This document shows positions 16,401-23,942 of a stretch of 64,000 bases of DNA, piece by piece. Below the pieces are notes generated by a model, which worked only from the letters and a program-made list of their open reading frames with translations, was not told the DNA's origin and did not search any database. Position 1 is the first letter of the stretch. Each line of letters begins with the position of its first letter. Origin of the DNA: Streptomyces sp. LUP47B. GTDB taxonomy: Bacteria > Actinomycetota > Actinomycetes > Streptomycetales > Streptomycetaceae. The stretch covers positions 95,934 through 159,933 of the forward strand of contig NZ_MJAH01000020.1 in the NCBI RefSeq assembly GCF_001746295.1, in the 5' to 3' direction. A program made the translations under genes and the position numbers.

Positions 16401-17563
16401 CCACCATGACGAACAAGAACACCGACAGCAGCGGCGACGTCCGTCTCTCCGGCATCAGCAAGACGTACGACAACGGCTTCACCGCCGTACAGCCGCTCGA
16501 CCTGACCGTCCCCCAGGGCTCGTTCTTCGCTCTGCTCGGCGCCTCCGGCTGCGGTAAGACGACCACCCTGCGCATGATCGCCGGCCTCGAGGAGCCCACG
16601 ACGGGCACCGTGCACCTCGGCGACCAGGAGGTCACCCGGCTGCCGCCCTACAAGCGGCCGGTGAACACCGTCTTCCAGTCGTACGCCCTCTTCCCGCACC
16701 TCGACATCTTCGAGAACGTCGCCTTCGGTCTGCGCCGACGCGGCATCAAGTCGGTGAAGAAGCAGGTCGAGGACATGCTGGAACTCGTGCAGCTGGGGGA
16801 GCAGGCCCGCAAGAAGCCGCACCAGCTGTCCGGCGGCCAGCAGCAGCGGGTCGCCGTGGCGCGGGCGCTGATCAACACGCCCAAGGTGCTGCTCCTTGAC
16901 GAGCCGCTCGGCGCCCTCGACCTCAAGCTGCGCCGTCAGATGCAGCTGGAGCTCAAGCGCATCCAGACCGAGGTCGGCATCACCTTCGTGCACGTCACGC
17001 ACGACCAGGAGGAGGCCATGACCATGGCCGACACGGTCGCCGTGATGAACGCGGGCCGTGTGGAGCAGCTCGGCTCACCGACCGACCTGTACGAGAACCC
17101 CAACACCACCTTCGTCGCCAACTTCCTCGGCACCTCCAACCTCATCGAGGCCGAGGTCGACTCCAGGAGCGGCGGCGAGATCGTGCTGAAGGCGGGCGGC
17201 GGGAAGCTGGTGCTGCCCGAGGCGCGCTACGCCGGTCCCACCACGACCGGCGGCAAGGTGCTGGTCGGCGTCCGGCCGGAGAAGATCTCCCTCACCCACG
17301 CCGACGAGGCCGGGGAGATCGCGGACGGACGCAACCGGATCACCGGGAAGATCGCCGACTCCTCCTTCATCGGTGTCTCCACGCAGTACGTCATCGACAG
17401 CCCCGTCTGCCCCGAGTTCGAGGTCTACGCCCAGAACATCGACCGCGACGACCGGCTCGTGCCCGGCGCCGAGGTCGTCCTGCACTGGAACCCGGCCCAC
17501 ACCTTCGGTCTGGACGCCGACCAGGACATCGACGCCGGCATCCAGGAAGAGGCGACGGTCTGA
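16397..17563 (+). CDS. potA: Polyamine ABC transporter ATP-binding protein (PotA type)
   Basis: ATPase of the importer, 388 residues. Walker A GASGCGKTT, signature LSGGQQQRVAVARAL, Walker B VLLLDEPLGALD, H-loop VTHDQEEAM, and a C-terminal TOBE region (about 280-370) as in PotA. Starts at GTG 16397 overlapping the previous stop; an ATG three codons later is the alternative. Its stop overlaps the next start (TGATG). Confidence 0.93.
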   Translation: MTTMTNKNTDSSGDVRLSGISKTYDNGFTAVQPLDLTVPQGSFFALLGASGCGKTTTLRMIAGLEEPTTGTVHLGDQEVTRLPPYKRPVNTVFQSYALFPHLDIFENVAFGLRRRGIKSVKKQVEDMLELVQLGEQARKKPHQLSGGQQQRVAVARALINTPKVLLLDEPLGALDLKLRRQMQLELKRIQTEVGITFVHVTHDQEEAMTMADTVAVMNAGRVEQLGSPTDLYENPNTTFVANFLGTSNLIEAEVDSRSGGEIVLKAGGGKLVLPEARYAGPTTTGGKVLVGVRPEKISLTHADEAGEIADGRNRITGKIADSSFIGVSTQYVIDSPVCPEFEVYAQNIDRDDRLVPGAEVVLHWNPAHTFGLDADQDIDAGIQEEATV

Positions 17564-18492
17564 TGGCGACGCTCACCGAGGCGCCGCCGCCTCTGACCCC
17601 GACCGCGCCCGAGAAGAAGCCCCCGCGCAAGAGGGGCCGCTTCACGCCGTACTGGCTCCTGCTGCCCGGCATCCTGTGGCTGCTGGTCTTCTTCGCGCTG
17701 CCGATGATCTACCAGGCCTCCACCTCCGTGCAGACGGGCTCCCTGGAGGAGGGCTACAAGGTCACCTGGCACTTCGCGACCTACTGGGACGCGCTGTCGC
17801 AGTACTGGCCGCAGTTCTTGCGCTCGATCCTCTACGCCGGTGCCGCGACGGTCCTCTGTCTGGTGCTGGGGTATCCGCTCGCGTATCTCATCGCGTTCCG
17901 CGCGGGGCGCTGGCGGAACCTGATCATGGTCCTGGTGATCGCGCCGTTCTTCACCAGCTTCCTGATCCGCACCCTCGCCTGGAAGACGATCCTCGCGGAC
18001 AGCGGCCCGGTGGTGAGCGTGCTCAACACGCTGCACGTCCTGGACGTCACCAACTGGCTGGGCTGGACCGCCGGCGACCGGGTGCTGGCCACGCCGCTCG
18101 CGGTGGTGTGCGGTCTGACGTACAACTTCCTGCCGTTCATGATCCTGCCGCTCTACACCTCACTGGAACGCATCGACGGGCGCCTGCACGAGGCGGCGGG
18201 CGACCTGTACGCCAAGCCGGTCACCACCTTTCGCAAGGTCACCTTCCCGCTGTCGATGCCGGGCGTGGTCTCCGGGACGCTGCTGACCTTCATCCCGGCT
18301 GCCGGTGACTACGTCAACGCCGATCTGCTCGGCTCCACGGACACCCGCATGGTCGGAAACGTCATCCAGACGCAGTTCCTGAGGATTCTGGACTATCCGA
18401 CGGCCGCGGCTCTCTCCTTCATCCTGATGGCCGCGATTCTCTTCATGGTCACGCTCTACATCCGTAGGTCCGGCACGGAGGATCTGGTTTAA
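17563..18492 (+). CDS. potB: Polyamine ABC transporter permease (PotB type)
   Basis: Inner-membrane subunit, 309 residues, six hydrophobic segments after a charged N-terminal tail. The EAA-type loop that contacts the ATPase is visible as HEAAGDLYAKPVTTFRKVTFP. The order binding protein, ATPase, PotB and PotC on one strand with overlapping or abutting ends marks one operon. Confidence 0.92.
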   Translation: MATLTEAPPPLTPTAPEKKPPRKRGRFTPYWLLLPGILWLLVFFALPMIYQASTSVQTGSLEEGYKVTWHFATYWDALSQYWPQFLRSILYAGAATVLCLVLGYPLAYLIAFRAGRWRNLIMVLVIAPFFTSFLIRTLAWKTILADSGPVVSVLNTLHVLDVTNWLGWTAGDRVLATPLAVVCGLTYNFLPFMILPLYTSLERIDGRLHEAAGDLYAKPVTTFRKVTFPLSMPGVVSGTLLTFIPAAGDYVNADLLGSTDTRMVGNVIQTQFLRILDYPTAAALSFILMAAILFMVTLYIRRSGTEDLV

Positions 18493-19293
18493 ATGACCTT
18501 CGTCAACTGGCTCAAGCGCCACTTCGTCGTCATCGCCGGGCTGATCACGCTCGGATATCTGCTGCTGCCGAACGTCGTCGTCACGGTGTTCTCCTTCAAC
18601 AAACCGAAGGGCCGCTTCAACTACCAGTGGCAGCAGTTCTCCCTGGACGCCTGGAGGGACCCCTGCGGGGTCGCCGACATGTGCGGCTCCCTGTCCATCA
18701 GTCTCCAGATCGCGTTCTGGGCGACGGTCGGCGCGACCGCCCTCGGCACGATGATCGCCTTCGCGCTGGTCCGCTACCGCTTCCGCGCCCGCGGCGCCGT
18801 GAACTCGCTGATCTTCCTCCCCATGGCGATGCCCGAGGTCGTCATGGCGGCCTCGCTGCTCACCCTGTTCCTGAACATGGGCGCGCAGCTGGGCTTCTGG
18901 ACGATCCTCATCGCCCACATCATGTTCTGCCTCAGCTTCGTCGTGACGGCGGTCAAGGCGCGCGTGATGTCGATGGACCCGAGGCTGGAACAGGCGGCGC
19001 AGGACCTCTACGCGGGACCGCTCCAGACGTTCCTCCGCGTCACGCTCCCCATCGCGGCCCCCGGAATCGCCGCGGGCGCGCTGCTCGCCTTCGCGCTCTC
19101 CTTCGACGACTTCATCATCACCAACTTCAACGCGGGCTCGACCGTCACCTTCCCCATGTTCGTCTGGGGCTCGGCACAGCGCGGAACGCCCGTCCAGATC
19201 AACGTCATCGGTACGACCATGTTCCTCGTCGCCGTGCTGCTCGTGCTGTTCTCGATGGTCATCGGGAACCGCCGTAACAGGCAAAAGGCGTAA
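18493..19293 (+). CDS. potC: Polyamine ABC transporter permease (PotC type)
   Basis: Second permease, 266 residues, six hydrophobic segments. Its EAA loop is EQAAQDLYAGPLQTFLRVTLP and it carries FALSFDDFIITNF, a strong PotC/PotI hallmark. The start codon directly follows the PotB stop (TAA ATG). Ends 2 bases before the oxidoreductase gene. Confidence 0.92.
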   Translation: MTFVNWLKRHFVVIAGLITLGYLLLPNVVVTVFSFNKPKGRFNYQWQQFSLDAWRDPCGVADMCGSLSISLQIAFWATVGATALGTMIAFALVRYRFRARGAVNSLIFLPMAMPEVVMAASLLTLFLNMGAQLGFWTILIAHIMFCLSFVVTAVKARVMSMDPRLEQAAQDLYAGPLQTFLRVTLPIAAPGIAAGALLAFALSFDDFIITNFNAGSTVTFPMFVWGSAQRGTPVQINVIGTTMFLVAVLLVLFSMVIGNRRNRQKA

Positions 19294-19295
19294 GC

Positions 19296-20699
19296 ATGAG
19301 CCAGTGGACGAAGGCACTTTCCGAAGTCCGGCCGGTCCCGTACTGGCTGGACGACCCCGGCAGGCCCCGCCCCGAGCCCGCCCTCACCGGCGCCGAGACC
19401 TGTGACCTGCTGGTCGTCGGTGGTGGCTACAGCGGGCTGTGGACCGCGCTCAACGCGAAGGAGCGTGACCCGCAGCGGGACGTGGTCCTGCTGGAAGGCC
19501 GTGAGGTGGGCTGGGCGGCCTCCGGTCGCAACGGCGGCTTCTGCGCCGCCTCCCTCACCCACGGTCTGTCCAACGGGCTGACCCGCTGGCCGAACGAGAT
19601 CCACCAGCTCCAGGAGCTGGGCGCCCGCAACCTCGACGAGATCGAGAAGGCGGTCGCCCGGCACGACCTCGACTGCGAGTTCGAGCGCACCGGCGAGATC
19701 GACGTGGCGACCGAGACGTACCAGGCCCGGGAACTCCGTGACTGGTACGAGGAGCTCCAGGAGAAGGGCCTCGCCGACGGTGTCGACTTCCTGGACGCCG
19801 ACGCGGTGCGGGAGCAGGTGGACTCGCCGACCTTCGAGGCGGGGCTGTGGGACCGCCGGGGCGTGGCCATGCTCAACCCGGCCAAGCTCGTGTGGGGCCT
19901 GAAGCGGGCGTGTCTGGGACTCGGTGTCCGAATCCACGAGAACACGCCCGCGCTGGACCTGAAGCCGTACGGCGCCGGCATGGCCGTACGCACGCCGTAC
20001 GGTTCGGTCCGGGCCCGGCAGGTCGCGCTCGGTACGAACATCTTCCCGAGCCTGGTCAAGCGGGTGCGGGCGTACACCGTGCCGGTCTACGACTACGCGC
20101 TGATGACCGAGCCGCTGAGCGACGAGCAGATCGAGGCGATCGGCTGGAAGAACCGGCAAGGCCTGGGCGACAGCGCCAACCAGTTCCACTACTTCCGGCT
20201 CTCCGCCGACAACCGCATCCTGTGGGGCGGTTACGACGCCGTCTACCCGTACGGCGGCCGGGTGCGGGCCGAGTACGACGACCGGCCGGAGACGTACGCC
20301 AAGCTCGCCGAGCACTTCTTCACCTGCTTCCCGCAGCTGGAGGGCGTCCGCTTCACGCACGCGTGGGGCGGCGCGATCGACACCTGCTCGCGGTTCTCCG
20401 CGTTCTACGGCACCGCGCACCACGGCAAGGTCGCGTACGCGGCCGGCTACACGGGTCTCGGTGTCGGTGCGACCCGGTTCGGGGCGGACGTGATGCTCGA
20501 CCTGCTGGCCGGAAAGAGTACCGAGCGGACCTCGCTGGAGATGGTCCGCAAGAAGCCGCTGCCCTTCCCGCCGGAGCCGTTCGCCTGGACGGGGATCGCG
20601 CTCACCAAGTGGTCGCTGGCCCGTGCCGACGCGCACGGCGGGCGGCGCAACCTGTGGCTGCGGACCATGGACAAACTCGGTCTGGGATTCGACAGCTGA
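19296..20699 (+). CDS. FAD-dependent amine oxidoreductase (DAO family, PuuB-like)
   Basis: 467 residues. The FAD-binding motif DLLVVGGGYSGLWTAL is near 35-50, followed by GREVGWAASGRNGGFC, the flavin-contact region of DAO-family enzymes including gamma-glutamylputrescine oxidase. The C-terminus has GYTGLGVGATRFGADV, the second FAD contact. As the last gene of the transporter operon it most likely oxidises imported putrescine or its gamma-glutamyl form to the aldehyde used by the dehydrogenase at 13561. Substrate is inferred from context. The 19-base hairpin at 20762-20815 follows. Confidence 0.88.
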   Translation: MSQWTKALSEVRPVPYWLDDPGRPRPEPALTGAETCDLLVVGGGYSGLWTALNAKERDPQRDVVLLEGREVGWAASGRNGGFCAASLTHGLSNGLTRWPNEIHQLQELGARNLDEIEKAVARHDLDCEFERTGEIDVATETYQARELRDWYEELQEKGLADGVDFLDADAVREQVDSPTFEAGLWDRRGVAMLNPAKLVWGLKRACLGLGVRIHENTPALDLKPYGAGMAVRTPYGSVRARQVALGTNIFPSLVKRVRAYTVPVYDYALMTEPLSDEQIEAIGWKNRQGLGDSANQFHYFRLSADNRILWGGYDAVYPYGGRVRAEYDDRPETYAKLAEHFFTCFPQLEGVRFTHAWGGAIDTCSRFSAFYGTAHHGKVAYAAGYTGLGVGATRFGADVMLDLLAGKSTERTSLEMVRKKPLPFPPEPFAWTGIALTKWSLARADAHGGRRNLWLRTMDKLGLGFDS

Positions 20700-20761
20700 A
20701 CGGTCGTAGGTGATCTGATTCACTCCAACGAGTGCTCAGAACCCGCGTAATGCTCAGCAGG

Positions 20762-20815
20762 GGACCTCCCTCTCTCTCATGACGTGATCAGCGTCGATGA
20801 GAGAGAGGGAGGTCC
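20762..20815. promoter_or_regulatory. Very stable stem-loop that ends the polyamine operon and buries the next ribosome binding site
   Basis: Bases 20762-20780 and 20797-20815 are exact reverse complements (19 pairs). Inside the 16-base loop GACG (20781-20784) can pair with CGTC (20792-20795), extending the stem with one bulge. The right arm contains AGGGAGG, the ribosome binding site of the gene starting at 20820, so the folded RNA would hide it. It can act as terminator for the upstream operon, as translational lock for the downstream gene, or both. Confidence 0.7.
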
Positions 20816-20819
20816 TGTC

Positions 20820-21275
20820 ATGACTGGGGCGAAGACGGCGGTCGAGTGGCTGGCATCCGTCGCACCGAATCCCGAGGCCTGCCGCTGGGAGTGGGAGCGC
20901 AACCCCCTCGGGGTCGCACTGCTGCCGGCCGGCAAGGCCTGGGACGTACTGATCCTGCCGGGCGAACTCGGCTATCCGACGCTCGACGTCCTCACCCGCA
21001 TCCTCGACCGGCTCGGCCCGGTGCTCGTCGACTTCGGCGACGCGCGGATGGGCTTCTTCGTGCCGCCGGGCACGGCGGCACGCTGGCTCGGCACCGGTAT
21101 CCGTACGGCCGGTGCCGGCACCTGGATCGTGGTGCCGTACCCGGGCCGGGTGGCCGGGGGCGGGGTGCGCTGGCTGGTCCCGCCGGACGGCTCCGGCATT
21201 CTCGTCGATCCGGCGCTGCTCGAACTGGCGATGCACGAGGCGGCGGCGGGCCTGGCGACGGAGGGCGACGGCTGA
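20820..21275 (+). CDS. Small conserved protein resembling the prim-pol N-terminal-like family of Streptomyces
   Basis: 151 residues, soluble. Resembles short Streptomyces proteins annotated as bifunctional primase/polymerase N-terminal-like: WEWERNPLGVALLPAG near the start, a central FFVPPGTAARWLG, then TWIVVPYPGR and RWLVPPDGSG. It is too short to be a working primase and no catalytic Asp triad is evident. ATG 20820 is chosen because AGGGAGG lies 7 bases upstream, inside the hairpin 20762-20815. Function unknown. Confidence 0.75.
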   Translation: MTGAKTAVEWLASVAPNPEACRWEWERNPLGVALLPAGKAWDVLILPGELGYPTLDVLTRILDRLGPVLVDFGDARMGFFVPPGTAARWLGTGIRTAGAGTWIVVPYPGRVAGGGVRWLVPPDGSGILVDPALLELAMHEAAAGLATEGDG

Positions 21276-21296
21276 ACCGACGTACCACCGCGCCGT

Positions 21297-21320
21297 CGTC
21301 GGCCGCCCGTGCGGCCGACG
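21297..21320. terminator. Bidirectional terminator hairpin
   Basis: CGTCGGCCGC (21297-21306) and GCGGCCGACG (21311-21320) pair perfectly over 10 bases with the tetraloop CCGT. It lies between the convergent small gene (ends 21275) and PAP2 gene (ends 21407). Confidence 0.7.
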
Positions 21321-21406
21321 TGAACCGGAGCGTCCTGTGCACAGTGGGAGTTCGGCGCTGCGGGCGTCCCCCGCCGGCAGCGACAACGCCCAGTGTGCCC
21401 AGGAGC

Positions 21407-22231
21407 TCAGCTGCGGTCGAGCCGTGCCAGGAAAAGCCAGAACCCGAGCAGCAGCGCCGTGCAGAGGCACCAGCTGGCCACCACGTCCAGGGGCCAGTGC
21501 CAGCCGTGGCGGACCAGGCCGAAGGAGACGCCGAGAACGAGCAGGCCGTAGAGGACGACGAGGGCGCGGCGGGCGCGGGTGGTGCGGAGCCAGGGCAGGA
21601 CGAGCAGGGTGGCGGCGCCGTAGGCGATGGCGGCCGTGGCGGTGTGTCCCGAGGGGTAGTAGCCGGTACCGGGCGGGACGACCGGGGTGCCCGAGCGGTC
21701 GGTGAGCTCCTTGAGAGGGACCACCAGGGCCGGGACCAGTGCCATCAGGACGGCCGCCGCGGTGGGCGGCAGCCACCAGCGGTCTGTACCCGTGCGACGG
21801 GCCCGCCGGGCCGACCAGAAGATGGCCGCGATCAGGACCGGCACCGCGACCTCGACATTGCCCAGGTCGGCGAGGCCCGCCGAGGCGAGGTCCGGGTGGA
21901 CCAGCGCGCGGCTGACCCGCTCGTCGACGCGCAGAAGCGGCCCGTCCTCGACGACCTGCCAGGTGATCAGGGCGAAGAGGAGGACCGCGCTTCCGAGAAG
22001 GAAGATGAGGAAGGCCGGCCGCCCCGGAACAGGGGGGGTGGTTCCGGGGCGGCCGATCGGATCGGATGGTCGGCCGCCCCGGGGGGTTTGGGGCGGGCGA
22101 CTGTCCGATCGGTGAGGAGATCCGGAGCCGGAGGCTCCAGTTGTGTGCGCGAGGGCACGACCAGGTCGAAGCTGGGGAGGCCCCGGCCTGATGTCGCCCA
22201 CAGTCCCCTGTGGGCGGGGTGTATCTCTCAT
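21407..22231 (-). CDS. PAP2-family membrane phosphatase
   Basis: Integral membrane phosphatase of the lipid/undecaprenyl-phosphate type, 274 residues. Family motifs: KELTDRSGTP (first), YYPSGHTATA (second, PSGH) and VRHGWHWPLDVVA (third, with catalytic His and Asp). About five or six hydrophobic segments follow a ~70-residue Pro/Arg-rich tail. Start ATG 22231 is preferred over 22387 because the extra residues look non-coding. The tail itself contains a 14-base perfect inverted repeat (22017-22054), unusual in coding DNA. Confidence 0.87.
   Translation of the reverse strand: MRDTPRPQGTVGDIRPGPPQLRPGRALAHTTGASGSGSPHRSDSRPPQTPRGGRPSDPIGRPGTTPPVPGRPAFLIFLLGSAVLLFALITWQVVEDGPLLRVDERVSRALVHPDLASAGLADLGNVEVAVPVLIAAIFWSARRARRTGTDRWWLPPTAAAVLMALVPALVVPLKELTDRSGTPVVPPGTGYYPSGHTATAAIAYGAATLLVLPWLRTTRARRALVVLYGLLVLGVSFGLVRHGWHWPLDVVASWCLCTALLLGFWLFLARLDRS
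22017..22054. repeat. 14-base perfect inverted repeat inside the PAP2 reading frame
   Basis: Bases 22017-22030 and 22041-22054 are exact reverse complements around a 10-base loop. A further partial copy of GGCCGCCCCGG lies at 22072-22082. It falls in the low-complexity N-terminal tail of the PAP2 protein, just before the first membrane segment. Confidence 0.55.
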
Positions 22232-22417
22232 CTGGGTAGAACCTACGGCAGGGGGGCGGCGTACGACAGGCAGAATCGCGTCCTCACAGCCACCTCGCAC
22301 ACCTTCTTCACACGCTCTGCCGTTCGCCGTCGCAGCCCCGGAATCCCGGGGGATGCAACGCCTGGGGCGGCTGGTGTCGGAAGGCACGAGTCCGCTTCCG
22401 ACCTGCTGTGTTTCTCC

Positions 22418-23752
22418 TCAGATACGGGTGAAGGCCTGCTCGATGATGTCGAGGCCCTCGTTGAGCAGGTCCTCGCCGATGACGAGCGGGGGCAGGAAGC
22501 GCAGGACGTTGCCGTAGGTGCCACAGGTCAGGACCAGCAGGCCCTCCTGGTGGCAGGCCTTGGCGAGCGCGGCGGTCGCCTCCGGGTTCGGCTCCTTGGT
22601 CGTACGGTCCTTGACGAGCTCGATGGCGATCATGGCGCCGCGGCCGCGGATGTCGCCGATGACGTCGAACTTGTCCGCCATGGCGGTGAGGCGGGCCTTC
22701 ATGACCGTCTCGATGTTCTTCGCCCTGGCGTTGAGGTCGAGCTCCTTCATCGTCTCGATCGAGCCGAGCGCGCCCGCGCAGGCCACCGGGTTGCCGCCGT
22801 AGGTGCCGCCGAGGCCGCCGGCGTGGGCGGCGTCCATGATCTCGGCGCGGCCGGTGACGGCGGCGAGCGGGAGGCCGCCGGCGATGCCCTTGGCCGTGGT
22901 GATCAGGTCCGGGACGATGCCCTCGTCCTCGCAGGCGAACCACTGGCCGGTGCGGCAGAAGCCGGACTGGATCTCGTCGGCGACGAAGACGATGCCGTTG
23001 TCACTGGCGAATCGGCTGATCGCCGGCAGGAAGCCCTTGGCGGGCTCGATGAAGCCGCCCTCGCCCAGGACGGGCTCGATGATGATCGCGGCGACGTTCT
23101 CCGGGCCGACCTGCTTGGTGATCTGGTCGATGGCCTGGGCGGCGGCCTCGGGTCCCGCGTTCTCGGGGCCGGTGGGCCAGCGGTAGCCGTAGGCGACGGG
23201 GACGCGGTAGACCTCGGGCGCGAAGGGGCCGAAGCCGTGCTTGTACGGCATGTTCTTCGCGGTCAGCGCCATGGTGAGGTTGGTGCGGCCGTGGTAGCCG
23301 TGGTCGAAGACGACGACGGCCTGCCGCTTGGTGTGGGCGCGGGCGATCTTGACGGCGTTCTCCACGGCCTCGGCGCCGCTGTTGAACAGGGCCGACTTCT
23401 TGGCGTGGTCACCCGGGGTGAGCTCGGCGAGGGCCTCGGCGACCTCCACATAGCCCTCGTACGGGGTGACCATGAAACAGGTGTGGGTGAAGTCGGCCAA
23501 CTGGGCGGAGGCCCGGCGTACGACGGCCTCGGCGGAGGCGCCGACGGACGTCACGGCGATGCCGGAACCGAAGTCGATCAGCCGGTTCCCGTCGACGTCC
23601 TCGACGATCCCGCCGCCCGCGCGCGCCGTGAAGACGGGCAGCACGGACCCCACGCCCTGCGCGACCGCGGCGACCCGGCGGGCCTGCAGCTCCTGCGACT
23701 TGGGTCCGGGGATGGCGGTGACGAGGCGGCGCTCCTGCGGAATTGCGGTCAT
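22418..23752 (-). CDS. gabT: 4-aminobutyrate aminotransferase
   Basis: PLP-dependent class III transaminase converting GABA and 2-oxoglutarate to succinic semialdehyde and glutamate; 444 residues, the usual length. Visible: SGAEAVENAVKIAR (phosphate-binding), VFDHGYHGRTNL, VADEIQSGFCRTG (Asp contacting the PLP ring) and the PLP lysine K288 in TTAKGIAGG. Follows logically from the aminobutyraldehyde dehydrogenases. It is a separate transcription unit; a 190-base gap upstream leads to the divergent ATPase gene. Confidence 0.95.
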   Translation of the reverse strand: MTAIPQERRLVTAIPGPKSQELQARRVAAVAQGVGSVLPVFTARAGGGIVEDVDGNRLIDFGSGIAVTSVGASAEAVVRRASAQLADFTHTCFMVTPYEGYVEVAEALAELTPGDHAKKSALFNSGAEAVENAVKIARAHTKRQAVVVFDHGYHGRTNLTMALTAKNMPYKHGFGPFAPEVYRVPVAYGYRWPTGPENAGPEAAAQAIDQITKQVGPENVAAIIIEPVLGEGGFIEPAKGFLPAISRFASDNGIVFVADEIQSGFCRTGQWFACEDEGIVPDLITTAKGIAGGLPLAAVTGRAEIMDAAHAGGLGGTYGGNPVACAGALGSIETMKELDLNARAKNIETVMKARLTAMADKFDVIGDIRGRGAMIAIELVKDRTTKEPNPEATAALAKACHQEGLLVLTCGTYGNVLRFLPPLVIGEDLLNEGLDIIEQAFTRI

Positions 23753-23942
23753 GAGGGGCTCCTGGGGTGGTGCTGACGCTTACGTTCTCTTCTCGCAGGC
23801 TAGGCCGGGGACCGGGGGGTGGGCATGCTCCATGTGGGCGTTGTCAGGAGATCGGGTTGTCCGCGGTGGACATGGCGCCGGCCGCGACGCCCGGCCACGT
23901 AAGCAGTGAACTCCCTTGGCGGGGGCGTTAGATTGACCGCTG

